The notes beneath the pieces were generated by a model, which worked only from the letters and a program-made list of their open reading frames with translations, made no database searches and was not told the origin of the DNA. Positions 39,164 to 48,320 of a stretch of DNA of 64,000 bases are shown here, piece by piece. The DNA lies in contig NZ_LSSW01000017.1 in NCBI RefSeq assembly GCF_001567565.1, forward strand, positions 62,001-126,000, read 5' to 3'. The first letter of the stretch is position 1; each line of letters begins with the position of its first letter. Source of the stretch: Ectopseudomonas composti (GTDB taxonomy: Bacteria > Pseudomonadota > Gammaproteobacteria > Pseudomonadales > Pseudomonadaceae). The position numbers and the translations under genes are program-made.

Positions 39164-40228
39164 ATGAAAAAACTGCTTCGCAACAGTTTTACCTGGCACG
39201 CCGGCCCGCCGGCCTGGGGTTCGGCCGTGGTCGCCGTGCTGGGCTGCGCCTTGCCGCTGGTGCTGGGCCTGTTCACCGCGCACAGCGGCTTTCTCTGGGC
39301 GTCTGCAGGAGCCTTTCAGGCGGCTCAGGCCACCCCCCTGCACCGCTTCGGCATGCTGCGCATGCTGCTGCTCACCGGCCTGGGCGCCTGTAGTGCCGGC
39401 CTGGGTTTCTGGGCCGGCAATTACCCGCTTGTCAGCCTGTGCACGTTCGCCGCGTTCGGCCTGCTACTGGCCTGGCTGCAACGCTTTGGTAGCGAGGCTG
39501 GCAAGCTCGGCATCGGCCTGTGCATCTGCCTGTGCCTCGGTCAGGGACAGTTCGGTATCGGCAACCTGCACAACCCTTATGCGGTGGCCATGCTGTTCAT
39601 CCTCGGCGGGCTCTGGGTGATGCTGCTGGCCTTCGGCCTGCGCGGCCTGCATGGCCTGCGCATGTGGCCATACATGCCGCGCTTCATCAGCATCCTCAAG
39701 GTACTCAAGCGCCACGCACAGCGCCTGCCACGGCAGCAGTGGCGCCTGCACGCCCTGGCCTGCATGCTGGCTTTCGCCGCATCGGGACTGATCGTCAACC
39801 TGGCCGGCCTGTCGCGCGGCTACTGGTTGACCCTGACCGTCATCAGCACACTGCAGCTGGAATTTCAGGGCAACCTGGTGCGCGCCCTGCAGGCGAGCCT
39901 GGCCAGTCTCGCCGCCGCCGGCCTGCTGATCATCCTCGGCCACAGCCTGCAAAGCCCGCCAATGATGGTGATGATCCTGCTGGTGCTGGTATTTCTCAGC
40001 CGGGCACTGCAGGCCAATCACTACGGCCTGTTCGTACTGCAGACCAGCCTGTGCTTCGTGCTCCTGGCCGAGAGCCTGGCGCAGGACTGGCACCTGGCCG
40101 AAGTTCGCCTGCTCAACGTGCTGATCGGTGTCGCCCTGAGCCTGACGATCGCGCTCGCAGTGCATGCCCTGCGCCTGCAACTGAACAAACCCGGCAAGCC
40201 CGAGGACAGTTCGCAGCGGCCTTTATAG
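39164..40228 (+). CDS. FUSC-like inner-membrane protein
   Basis: A 354-residue protein with two sets of about five or six hydrophobic segments separated by a basic soluble stretch (about 165-205), the layout of the FUSC (fusaric acid resistance) superfamily, but without the large cytoplasmic domain of full-length members. Possible transporter; substrate unknown. It starts twelve bases after dgt, suggesting co-transcription. Confidence 0.68.
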   Translation: MKKLLRNSFTWHAGPPAWGSAVVAVLGCALPLVLGLFTAHSGFLWASAGAFQAAQATPLHRFGMLRMLLLTGLGACSAGLGFWAGNYPLVSLCTFAAFGLLLAWLQRFGSEAGKLGIGLCICLCLGQGQFGIGNLHNPYAVAMLFILGGLWVMLLAFGLRGLHGLRMWPYMPRFISILKVLKRHAQRLPRQQWRLHALACMLAFAASGLIVNLAGLSRGYWLTLTVISTLQLEFQGNLVRALQASLASLAAAGLLIILGHSLQSPPMMVMILLVLVFLSRALQANHYGLFVLQTSLCFVLLAESLAQDWHLAEVRLLNVLIGVALSLTIALAVHALRLQLNKPGKPEDSSQRPL

Positions 40229-40298
40229 CGTTTCGGCAGATTCGCTCACTCTTCACTATGCTGTTGAAGCCTGCAGCGCCCGCAAGGAGTGAAGTGCG

Positions 40299-43250
40299 AT
40301 GCCCAACTCTGCCGTTCCCCGTGAACGCCGCTTTCCCCTGCACGTTCATATCAGCATCCTGTTCACCTTTCTGCTGCTGTTCACCGGCGTGATACTCGGG
40401 TTGTTCAACTACCAGCAGACCAGCCGACTGATCTTTTCCAGCAGCTCGACGCTTTTCGAACGCATTCAGTACGACGTACAGAAGGACCTCGACAGCACCT
40501 ACCGCCCCATACGCCACGTACTGAGCCTGCTGGCACTGCACCCGGCCTCGCAGGCCGGCACGCTCGACGAACGCCTGCAGATGCTGCCACTGTTCGTCCA
40601 GGCCCTGCGCGACAATCCCAAGCTGGCCTCGATCTATCTCGGCTATGAAGATGGCGACTTCTTCATGGTCAGACCGCTGCGCAGCGACATGCTCAAGCAG
40701 CGCTTCGATGCGCCGGACAAAGCCGCCTACCAGGTCTGGGCCATCGACCGGAGCAGCGCCGGAATCGAGAGCGACTACCTGTTCTATGACGGCTCGCTGA
40801 ACCAGATCAGCCGCCGGCAGAAGCTCAGTGAACCCTACGATCCGAGGCAGCGTGAATGGTTCAAGCGTGCACGTGGCGACGGCGGACAGATCACCACTGC
40901 GCCCTACCTGTTCTTCTCCACCCAGGAGATCGGCACCACCCTGGCCAGGCGCGCCGGCCTGACCACGGTGATCGGCGCAGACCTCACCCTCGATGACCTA
41001 TCCGCCACCCTGGCCAACCACAAAGTCACCCCCAACAGCCAGGTGGTACTGGCCGACAGCCAAGGCAACGCCGTGGCCTACCCTGATAGCAGCCGCCTGC
41101 TCAAGGAGGTCGATGGCAAGTTTTCGCTGGTGAAGGTCAGCGAACTCAACCCCGCCCTGGGTGAACTGCTGGCCGGTCAGTTGAGCGATCAGGACGAGGG
41201 CGTCGTCGAACTGTCCAAACAGCGCTGGGTCATGGCGCACCGGCACATTCAGGAAGGCGGCCCGCAGGGCTTGGATCTGGTACTGCTGGTTCCCGAACAC
41301 GAATTGCTGGCACAGGCCTACCGCATCCGCTGGCAGGGCGCCCTGATCACCCTCACCACCTTGCTGCTGTGCCTGCCACTGGGCTGGCTGACTTCACGCC
41401 TGGTGGTCAAACCGCTGCGCAGCCTGGTGCAGGAAGCGCAGGCCATCCGCCGCTTCGATTTCGCCTTTCCGGCCACTGGACGCTCGCCCATTCTCGAGGT
41501 CGACCAGTTGGCGGTATCGATGAGCAGCATGAAGGACACCCTGTCCAGCTTCCTCGACATCGCTGCCAGCCTGTCTGCAGAAACCCATTTCGAAGCGCTG
41601 ATCAAACGGGTAATGGACGCCACCGTCTCCATCAGCGAAGCACAGGGCGGCCTGCTCTATCTGCTGGATAACGACAGCGGCCGACTGGAACCCCAGGGGC
41701 TGATCATCGACGGCCAGGGCCGTAGCCTCGCCGATCTGGGCATCCAGGGTCTGGCCCATGACGATCCAACCCTGCCCGCCTGGTTGCAACGACCGGCCAG
41801 TGGCGGCGACAGCGTCGCCACCTCCATCGGCTTCGATCAGGCTGGCAAATTCCAGGGGCTGCTCTCGGCCATGGACAGTCCGCGTCTACACCTGATCGCG
41901 GCGGGCCTGCACAACCGTCAGGGTGATACCGTCGGCGTACTGGTGTTGCTGCAGCGCGATACCGGGGAGAATAGCGAGAGCATGCTCAGCCCGGACCGTA
42001 TCGCCTTCGTCGACGCCGTCTCGGGCAGCGCTGCTCTGTGCATCGAAAGCCAGCGCCTGCTGGCTCGGCAGAAGCAGTTGCTGGACGCCTTCATCCAACT
42101 GATCGCAGGCGCCATCGATGCCAAGAGTCCCTATACCGGCGGCCACTGCCAGCGAGTACCGGAAATCACCCTGATGCTGGCACGCGCCGCCGCCGAGAGC
42201 GACGCGCCGGAGTTTCGCGACTACAGCCCCACTGACGAAGAATGGGAGGCCCTGCATATTGCTGCCTGGCTGCACGATTGCGGCAAGGTCACCACCCCCG
42301 AATACGTGGTCGACAAGGCGACCAAGCTGGAGACCCTGTACGACCGCATCCACGAAGTGCGCATGCGCTTCGAGGTGCTCAAGCGTGATGCCTGGGTCGC
42401 CTACTGGCGTGCACGCGCCGAAGGCGGCGAGGAGACGGCACTGGCCGCACTGCGTGACCGGTTGCTGAGCGATCTGGATGACGAATTCGCCTTCGTTGCA
42501 CGCATCAACCTGGGCGGCGAGGCTATGGCCGATGCCGATCAGACACGCCTGCAGCAGATCGCCGAGCGACGCTGGCTACGCACGCTGGACAACCGTCTGG
42601 GGGTTTCCTGGGAGGAAGCCAAACGCCTGGAGCGCTCGGCGCCAAGCAGTCTGCCGGTGGAAGAACCACTGCTCGCCGACCGCCCGGACCACCTGATCGA
42701 GCACACCAACCAGGAAGTAATCACGCCGGATAATCGCTGGGGCTTCAGGCTCGAAGTGCCGCAGTACAAGTTCAACCGCGGCGAGCTGCACAACCTGAGC
42801 ATCGCCCGCGGCACGCTGACGGCCGAAGAGCGCTACATCATCAACCACCATATCGTGCAGACCATTCTGATGCTCGACCGCCTGCCCTTCCCCAAACACC
42901 TGCAGAACGTCGCAGAGATCGCCGGCGGACACCACGAGAAAATGGACGGCAGCGGCTATCCCAAACGCCTGACGCGTGAGCAGATGAGCCTGCCGGCACG
43001 CATGATGGCGATCGCCGATATCTTCGAAGCCCTGACGGCGGTGGATCGCCCCTACAAGAAGGGCAAGACGCTGTCGGAGGCGCTGAACATCATGGTTGGC
43101 ATGTGCAAAGGCGCGCACATCGATCCGCAGCTGTTCGCCCTGTTCATCCGCTCCGGCATCTATCGGCGCTATGCCGAACGCTTCATGCAGGCCGAGCAGA
43201 TCGATCAGGTAGACGAGCAGGTGCTGCTGGAAAAGGCGGGGGTCATCTAG
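40299..43250 (+). CDS. Cache-HAMP-GAF-HD-GYP signalling protein
   Basis: A 983-residue sensor. It has a transmembrane segment (about 14-36), a large periplasmic double Cache domain (about 45-340), a second transmembrane segment (about 340-363), HAMP (about 364-415), GAF (about 430-600) and a C-terminal HD-GYP phosphodiesterase. The HD pair is in AAWLHDCGKV (about 658), and the GYP half reads GGHHEKMDGSGYP (about 877-888). The two halves lie about 220 residues apart, much further than in most HD-GYP proteins, because of an inserted segment. Expected to hydrolyse cyclic-di-GMP in response to a periplasmic small molecule. It stands alone between the FUSC gene and the converging yggL. Confidence 0.88.
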   Translation: MPNSAVPRERRFPLHVHISILFTFLLLFTGVILGLFNYQQTSRLIFSSSSTLFERIQYDVQKDLDSTYRPIRHVLSLLALHPASQAGTLDERLQMLPLFVQALRDNPKLASIYLGYEDGDFFMVRPLRSDMLKQRFDAPDKAAYQVWAIDRSSAGIESDYLFYDGSLNQISRRQKLSEPYDPRQREWFKRARGDGGQITTAPYLFFSTQEIGTTLARRAGLTTVIGADLTLDDLSATLANHKVTPNSQVVLADSQGNAVAYPDSSRLLKEVDGKFSLVKVSELNPALGELLAGQLSDQDEGVVELSKQRWVMAHRHIQEGGPQGLDLVLLVPEHELLAQAYRIRWQGALITLTTLLLCLPLGWLTSRLVVKPLRSLVQEAQAIRRFDFAFPATGRSPILEVDQLAVSMSSMKDTLSSFLDIAASLSAETHFEALIKRVMDATVSISEAQGGLLYLLDNDSGRLEPQGLIIDGQGRSLADLGIQGLAHDDPTLPAWLQRPASGGDSVATSIGFDQAGKFQGLLSAMDSPRLHLIAAGLHNRQGDTVGVLVLLQRDTGENSESMLSPDRIAFVDAVSGSAALCIESQRLLARQKQLLDAFIQLIAGAIDAKSPYTGGHCQRVPEITLMLARAAAESDAPEFRDYSPTDEEWEALHIAAWLHDCGKVTTPEYVVDKATKLETLYDRIHEVRMRFEVLKRDAWVAYWRARAEGGEETALAALRDRLLSDLDDEFAFVARINLGGEAMADADQTRLQQIAERRWLRTLDNRLGVSWEEAKRLERSAPSSLPVEEPLLADRPDHLIEHTNQEVITPDNRWGFRLEVPQYKFNRGELHNLSIARGTLTAEERYIINHHIVQTILMLDRLPFPKHLQNVAEIAGGHHEKMDGSGYPKRLTREQMSLPARMMAIADIFEALTAVDRPYKKGKTLSEALNIMVGMCKGAHIDPQLFALFIRSGIYRRYAERFMQAEQIDQVDEQVLLEKAGVI

Positions 43251-43325
43251 GATGCGCCGGGCGCATTGAGCGCCGGCACCAGGTCAGTTGCCCGCTGCGC
43301 AGCAACGCCCTGGCAGGGGCCATAA

Positions 43326-43346
43326 GGCGCCGGAGAACCCGGCGCC
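43326..43346. terminator. hairpin between converging HD-GYP gene and yggL
   Basis: GGCGCCGG and CCGGCGCC (43326-43333 and 43339-43346) form a strong stem, but no clear T-run follows on either strand. A position between converging stops supports a terminator role. Confidence 0.45.
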
Positions 43347-43355
43347 AAATATCGC

Positions 43356-43697
43356 TTACGCCTGGTTGATCGGGTTTTCCGGATACCAGACATCCTGCAG
43401 CGGGCTGAGCTCGAACTTCTCCAGTTCGTCACGGCCCTTCAGCCAGGCCTCGACGGCAGCGCGCTGCTCCTCGTTGACCGAGCCACGCTTGGCCAGACAG
43501 ACCAGACCGAAGTCTTCGCCACCGACATAATCCAGGCCATTGCCAGCGATAGCCTGATCGAGGAACTGATCGACGAAATCGTCGAGGGTCTGGTCGCTCA
43601 AGTCGGCCTTGAAGTTCAGGGTCAGCTCGAAGCCCAGCTCCTGAAATTCATCGACACAGAGCTTCTTGCGCAGACGGCGGGAACGGTTGGTCGCCAT
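43356..43697 (-). CDS. yggL: YggL family 50S ribosome-binding protein
   Basis: A 113-residue protein with the YggL/DUF469 hallmarks RSRRLRKKLCVDEFQELGF at the N-terminus and DYVGGEDFGLVCLAKRGS in the second half. Homologues bind the large ribosomal subunit. ATG 43697 was chosen over the longer open frame because the protein family starts at MATNRSRR. It is divergent from dacB over 248 bases, in which CATAAT at 43859 might serve dacB. Confidence 0.92.
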   Translation of the reverse strand: MATNRSRRLRKKLCVDEFQELGFELTLNFKADLSDQTLDDFVDQFLDQAIAGNGLDYVGGEDFGLVCLAKRGSVNEEQRAAVEAWLKGRDELEKFELSPLQDVWYPENPINQA

Positions 43698-43945
43698 GAA
43701 ACAATCCTCAAAGGTGATAACGCGCGGCACTCTAGCAGTTTCGCCGGCCGAGCGCCCGCCTTGTGTCGCACCAACAGCCCTTCTCAGATGTTGAACGCCA
43801 ACTGTTTGCAACCATTGTTTTTAAGCGGGCGCGGCCGACTGCGGGCAGAATCTTGCGGCATAATGCCGGCAACTTTTCCCCGATTCGGACTGTCGTTTGT
43901 CTGTCTCCCTCGTTACTCCCGCCTGACTGCGGAAGGTCCTCGTCC

Positions 43946-45382
43946 ATGATTCAACGGTTTCGCCAACTGGCGCTGAGCGTCGTGCTTCTCCCCCTCGCCC
44001 TGTCCTGCCACGCTGCCAGCGCCGCGCTCCCTGCAAAGGTCGAGCAAGCGCTGAAAGCCAACAAGATTCCCGACCATTCGCTGTCAGTGGTGACCGTGCC
44101 ACTGAGCGGGCAAGCTGGCGGCCTGCAATTCAACGCCGATGTCTCGGTCAACCCGGCCTCCACCATGAAACTGGTGACCACTTACGCGGCGCTTGAGCTG
44201 CTGGGGCCCAACCATCAATGGAAGACCGAGTTCTACGCCGACGGCCCGCTCAAGGACGGCGTGCTGCATGGCAACCTCTACCTCAAGGGTGGCGGCGACC
44301 CGAAACTCAACATGGAAAAACTCTGGCTGCTGCTGCGCGACTTGCGCATCAATGGCGTGCGTCAGGTTCAAGGGGACCTGGTGCTCGACCGCAGCTTCTT
44401 CCTCGCTCCGCAGCTGCCGGCCTTCAATGACGACGGCGGCGATTCCAACAAACCCTTCCTGGTCAAACCCGACTCACTGCTGGTCAACCTCAAGGCACAA
44501 CGCTTCATCACCCGTGCCGAAGACGGCAAGGTGAAGATCGCCATGGACCCGCCCATCGCGGCCATCCGCATCGATAATCAGGTTCGTGTGCTCAAGGCCG
44601 CCAAATGCCCGGCCTGGCCGGACATCCGCTACAACGCGGTAGACCAGTACGATGGCACCACGCTGATCGTCAGCGGCCAACTGGCCGAGGGCTGCACTGC
44701 GCAGACCTACCTGTCCCTGCTCGACCACCCCAGCTACGCGGCCGGCGCAGTGCGCGGCATCTGGCAGGAGCTGGGCGGCAAGATTCTCGGCAAGGACCGC
44801 CTGGGACCGGTGCCGGAAGACGCCCGCATGCTGGTGCGCGCCCTGTCCCCGGACGTGGTGGAAATCGTCCGCGACATCAACAAGTACAGCAACAACACCA
44901 TGGCCCGGCAGCTTTTTCTCAGCATCGGTGCGCAGTTCCGTACCGACGCCGACAAGGACGATGCCCTGGCCGCACAGCGCGTGATCCGCAACTGGCTGGC
45001 ACGCAAGGGCATCACCGCACCGCATCTGGTGATGGAAAACGGCTCTGGCCTGTCACGTGCTGAGCGCATCAGCGCACGGGAAATGGCACTGATCCTCCAG
45101 GCTGCCTGGCGCAGCCCCTACGCTGCGGAATTCCGTAGCTCGATGCCGCTGGTAGCGATGGATGGCACCATGCGCCGCCGCCTGCAGCGTACGCCGCTGG
45201 TGGGCGAGGCACATATCAAGACCGGCACCCTGAACAACGTGCGCGCCATCGCCGGCTACAGCCGCGACAGCAATGGCCAGGACTGGGCCGTGGTCGCCAT
45301 CCTCAACGACCCGAAACCCTGGGGCGCCACCTCGATTCTCGATCAGGTGCTGCTGGAAACCTACAAACAGCCCAAGCGCTGA
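43946..45382 (+). CDS. dacB: D-alanyl-D-alanine carboxypeptidase/endopeptidase DacB (PBP4)
   Basis: A 478-residue low-molecular-weight class C penicillin-binding protein that trims and cuts peptidoglycan cross-links. It has a signal peptide (about 1-25) and the three active-site motifs in order: STMK (about 71), SNN in KYSNNTMARQ (about 313) and KTG in HIKTGTLNNV (about 425). ATG 43946 starts the signal peptide; the frame is open 61 codons upstream without coding signs. In P. aeruginosa loss of this protein induces AmpC through altered muropeptides. Confidence 0.95.
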   Translation: MIQRFRQLALSVVLLPLALSCHAASAALPAKVEQALKANKIPDHSLSVVTVPLSGQAGGLQFNADVSVNPASTMKLVTTYAALELLGPNHQWKTEFYADGPLKDGVLHGNLYLKGGGDPKLNMEKLWLLLRDLRINGVRQVQGDLVLDRSFFLAPQLPAFNDDGGDSNKPFLVKPDSLLVNLKAQRFITRAEDGKVKIAMDPPIAAIRIDNQVRVLKAAKCPAWPDIRYNAVDQYDGTTLIVSGQLAEGCTAQTYLSLLDHPSYAAGAVRGIWQELGGKILGKDRLGPVPEDARMLVRALSPDVVEIVRDINKYSNNTMARQLFLSIGAQFRTDADKDDALAAQRVIRNWLARKGITAPHLVMENGSGLSRAERISAREMALILQAAWRSPYAAEFRSSMPLVAMDGTMRRRLQRTPLVGEAHIKTGTLNNVRAIAGYSRDSNGQDWAVVAILNDPKPWGATSILDQVLLETYKQPKR

Positions 45383-45392
45383 CGACCACGTG

Positions 45393-45410
45393 GCCCGGAT
45401 TGTTCCGGGC
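45393..45410. repeat. REP-like hairpin between converging dacB and rlmL
   Basis: GCCCGGA and TCCGGGC with a TTGT loop, flanked by GTG and TACGC. The core resembles Pseudomonas REP palindromes; there is no T-run, but it separates converging genes. Confidence 0.5.
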
Positions 45411-45417
45411 TACGCAA

Positions 45418-47595
45418 TCAGCGTGCGGTAAAACGCCAGGCGCGGTGGATCTTGGGATTGCGCGCGAAATCCGGATCCAGCGTCTGCGCACTGATCTCCT
45501 CGACCTGGTAACGCGCCACCAGGCTTTCATCCAGCTGGAACTTGCGGAAGTTGTTGGAGAAATACAGCACACCGCCGCGGGCCAGACGCGCCATCGCCAG
45601 GTCGAGCAGTTCGACATGGTCGCGCTGTACATCGAACACGCCTTCCATCCGCTTGGAATTGGAGAAGGTCGGCGGATCGATGAAGATCAGCTCGTACTCG
45701 CCGCGGTCTTCGCCCAGCCAGGCCATCACATCGCCCTGCTCCAGGCGATGCTTGTCGGAAAAGCCGTTGAGCGACAAATTGCGCCGCGCCCAGTCCAGGT
45801 AAGTTTTCGACAGGTCGACGCTGGTGGTGCTGCGCGCCCCGCCCTTGGCCGCATGCACGGTCGCCGTGGCGGTGTAGCAGAACAGGTTGAGGAAACGCTT
45901 GCCGGCCGCCTCGCGCTGAATACGCAGGCGCAGCGGACGATGATCGAGAAACAACCCGGTATCCAGGTAGTCGGTGAGATTGACCAGCAGCTTGACCCCG
46001 CCTTCGTTCACCTCCATGAACTGGCCCTTAGCAGCCTGACGCTGATACTGCTTGGTGCCGGCCTGGCGCTCACGTCGCTTGATCACCACCCGCTCCTGCG
46101 CCACGCCCAGCGCCTGCGGGATCGCTGCCAGGGCATCGAGCAGACGCGCCTGCGCCTTGTCCGGGTCGATCGAACGCGGCGCCGCATACTCCTGCACGTG
46201 CACCCAGTCGCGATACAGGTCGACCGCCAGGGCGTACTCAGGCATATCGGCATCGTACAGCCGGTAGCACTCGACGCCTTCGCGGCGTGCCCACTTACCC
46301 AGCTGCTTGAGATTCTTCTGCAGGCGATTGGCGAACATCTGCCCGCCTTCGGACAAACGCGCTTGCTGGGGCGCCTCCGCAACCGGCTCATCGGCGGCCT
46401 TGGCGCGCCGTTCACCGGTGACGAACTGCTCGGTCTGCACCTTGATCAACAGCAACTTGCAGGGCAATGCACCGTTCCAGAAGGCGTACTGCTTGTGGCT
46501 ACGCAGCCCCATGCGCTTGCCCAGCTCGGGAGCGCCGGTGAACACCGCCGCCTCCCAGCCCAGACAGGCCTGACGCAAGCGATCACCGAGATTCTGATAG
46601 AGGTAGAGCAGGCTGGCTTCATCGCCCAGGCGCTCGCCGTAAGGGGGGTTGCTGATCACCAGACCCTTCTGGTTCTGATCCGGACGTGGTTCGAAGCTGC
46701 CCAACTCACCCTGATAGATCTTCACCCAGTCGGACAGACCGGCGCGCTCGACGTTGTTGCGCCCCGGCTGAATCAAACGCGGGTCAGCTTCATAGCCACG
46801 AATCCACAGTGGCGGCTTGGCCAGGCCCGCTGCAGCACGCTGCTCGGCCTCGGCATGCAGCTTCTTCCAGATTGCCGGCACATGGCCAAGCCAGCTGGAG
46901 AAGCCCCAGCGCTCACGCTTGAGATTGGGCGCGATGTCAGCGGCCATCAACGCCGCCTCCACCAGGAAGGTGCCCACACCGCACATCGGGTCAGCCAGGG
47001 CGCCCCCTTCGGCGGCGATACGCGGCCACCCGGCCCGGATCAGTACCGCGGCAGCCAGGTTCTCCTTCAGTGGTGCGGCGCCCTGCTGCAGGCGATAACC
47101 ACGCTGGTGCAAGCTATGCCCGGAAAGGTCCAGAGACAGCACCGCTTCGCCACGATCCAGACGCAGATGCACACGCAAGTCAGGGTTGAGTTTGTCGATG
47201 CTGGGACGTTCACCACCGGCCGTACGCAGCCGATCGACGATCGCATCCTTGACCTTGAGCGCACCGAAATGGGTGTTGTCGATGCCCGAACCATTACCGC
47301 TGAACTCTACCGCCAGGCTACCCGAAGGCTCGAGATGGTCGCGCCAGTCGACCGCCTGGACGCCATCGTAAAGCTCGTCGGCGTTGTTCATGGCAAAGCG
47401 CGACAGCACCAGTAGCACGCGGTTGGCCAGGCGCGACCACAGACACAGGCGATAGGCCACCTCGATCTCGGCATGCCCCCGGACCGCGGCAGTCTGCTCG
47501 CGCGCTTCCTCCAGGCCCAGCGCCTTGGCCTCTTCCAGCAACAGGCCTTCGAGCCCCTTGGGGCAGGTCAGCACGATTTCATAACGGTCAGACAT
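45418..47595 (-). CDS. rlmL: bifunctional 23S rRNA (guanine) methyltransferase RlmKL
   Basis: A 725-residue two-headed rRNA methyltransferase. The N-terminal half has a THUMP domain and an m2G2445 methyltransferase (NPPYGERLGDE as catalytic NPPY, about 310). The C-terminal half is an m7G2069 (RlmK) methyltransferase (NLFCYTATATVHAAKGGA as SAM motif I, about 558; IFIDPPTFSNSKR, about 630). I chose ATG 47595 (MSDRYEIVLTCPKGLEG), which matches the usual length. It is divergent from rmf across a long leader region. Confidence 0.95.
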   Translation of the reverse strand: MSDRYEIVLTCPKGLEGLLLEEAKALGLEEAREQTAAVRGHAEIEVAYRLCLWSRLANRVLLVLSRFAMNNADELYDGVQAVDWRDHLEPSGSLAVEFSGNGSGIDNTHFGALKVKDAIVDRLRTAGGERPSIDKLNPDLRVHLRLDRGEAVLSLDLSGHSLHQRGYRLQQGAAPLKENLAAAVLIRAGWPRIAAEGGALADPMCGVGTFLVEAALMAADIAPNLKRERWGFSSWLGHVPAIWKKLHAEAEQRAAAGLAKPPLWIRGYEADPRLIQPGRNNVERAGLSDWVKIYQGELGSFEPRPDQNQKGLVISNPPYGERLGDEASLLYLYQNLGDRLRQACLGWEAAVFTGAPELGKRMGLRSHKQYAFWNGALPCKLLLIKVQTEQFVTGERRAKAADEPVAEAPQQARLSEGGQMFANRLQKNLKQLGKWARREGVECYRLYDADMPEYALAVDLYRDWVHVQEYAAPRSIDPDKAQARLLDALAAIPQALGVAQERVVIKRRERQAGTKQYQRQAAKGQFMEVNEGGVKLLVNLTDYLDTGLFLDHRPLRLRIQREAAGKRFLNLFCYTATATVHAAKGGARSTTSVDLSKTYLDWARRNLSLNGFSDKHRLEQGDVMAWLGEDRGEYELIFIDPPTFSNSKRMEGVFDVQRDHVELLDLAMARLARGGVLYFSNNFRKFQLDESLVARYQVEEISAQTLDPDFARNPKIHRAWRFTAR

Positions 47596-47885
47596 GGATG
47601 TTCCACTGCCTATGGCAATCAGGGAGGTGCAGCGGCGCACCTCGACTCAAAATAAGTGACAAAAGGTCACAGCGCGACCCTTCGTCGGAATAAGCAAGCA
47701 CTCTCATTTGCACTAGCAAAATGAAGTCATCGCCGTGCATAGCCAGATATGACGGCGTCTGGCTAAAAGAGGCTGGATATATTCCCAGCCTCCTTATGGC
47801 TTCACCCGCATTTAGGTTACGCCCTTATGACAAAACGATCATTCACAGGCCCCGGTGCATTCGTTAGAACACTACCTAAGGCTTT
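47596..47885. other. intergenic region upstream of rmf and rlmL
   Basis: No gene is supported here. It contains a GTGAC/GTCAC hairpin (47650-47669 area) and a clear 8-bp stem GAGGCTGG/CCAGCCTC (47769-47776 with 47785-47792), and is more AT-rich than its neighbours, as expected for promoters of both divergent genes. Confidence 0.5.
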
Positions 47886-48011
47886 CGCTGCAACAGCGCA
47901 GGCACAGAAGGTTCGCCACGCCGGCAGCGGACTTTCGTAGGCAGAAAATTTCTGCCTGGCCTTGCTACAAGGCCAACGGGACATAACAGTCAACAGTGAG
48001 GGCAACACCCT
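47886..48011 (+). promoter_or_regulatory. structured leader of rmf (candidate rmf RNA motif)
   Basis: Three small stems lie in the 125 bases before rmf: CGCTG/CAGCG (47886-47898), GCAGAAA/TTTCTGC (47941-47955) and a perfect 8-bp TGGCCTTG/CAAGGCCA with CTA loop (47957-47975), followed by the GAGGG ribosome site. A conserved rmf 5' leader RNA motif in Pseudomonas has been described from comparative genomics; this region fits its position, though I could not match it to a covariance model. Confidence 0.55.
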
Positions 48012-48227
48012 ATGAGAAGACTTAAGCGTGATCCGTTAGAAAGAGCTTTTTTGCGCGGCTATCAGTACGGCATCAATGGTAAATCCCGCGAACTTTGCCC
48101 CTTTACCCTACCCTCGGTTCGTCAGGCCTGGCTCAATGGCTGGCGTGAGGGCCGTGGTGACAACTGGGATGGGCTGACCGGCACCGCCGGTATTCATCGA
48201 CTCAACGAACTTCACGCTGTCGGCTGA
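48012..48227 (+). CDS. rmf: ribosome modulation factor
   Basis: A 71-residue basic protein that binds 30S subunits and drives 70S ribosomes into inactive 100S dimers in stationary phase. The family signature RDPLERAFLRGYQYGINGKSR (about residues 6-26, abbreviated) and PSVRQAWLNGWREGR are present. It is preceded by a structured leader and ended by a terminator. It is normally controlled by growth rate and stringent response signals. Confidence 0.95.
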   Translation: MRRLKRDPLERAFLRGYQYGINGKSRELCPFTLPSVRQAWLNGWREGRGDNWDGLTGTAGIHRLNELHAVG

Positions 48228-48285
48228 TCAGGATCACACCCGACTTCACCATGCCGACCCCATCCGGGCGGCGGGCGCAAGCCCA

Positions 48286-48313
48286 AGGGCTCCTTCGGGA
48301 GCCCTATTTATTT
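48286..48313 (+). terminator. intrinsic terminator of rmf
   Basis: An 8-bp stem AGGGCTCC/GGAGCCCT with TTCG tetraloop is followed by ATTTATTT. It lies between the converging rmf and pyrD; on the minus strand the T-run is missing. Confidence 0.85.
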
Positions 48314-48320
48314 GCGCAGC

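Noticed and set aside
45400..47415. A 671-codon plus-strand frame across rlmL
   Set aside because: Antisense to rlmL, whose methyltransferase motifs are unmistakable; no family motif in the plus-strand translation.
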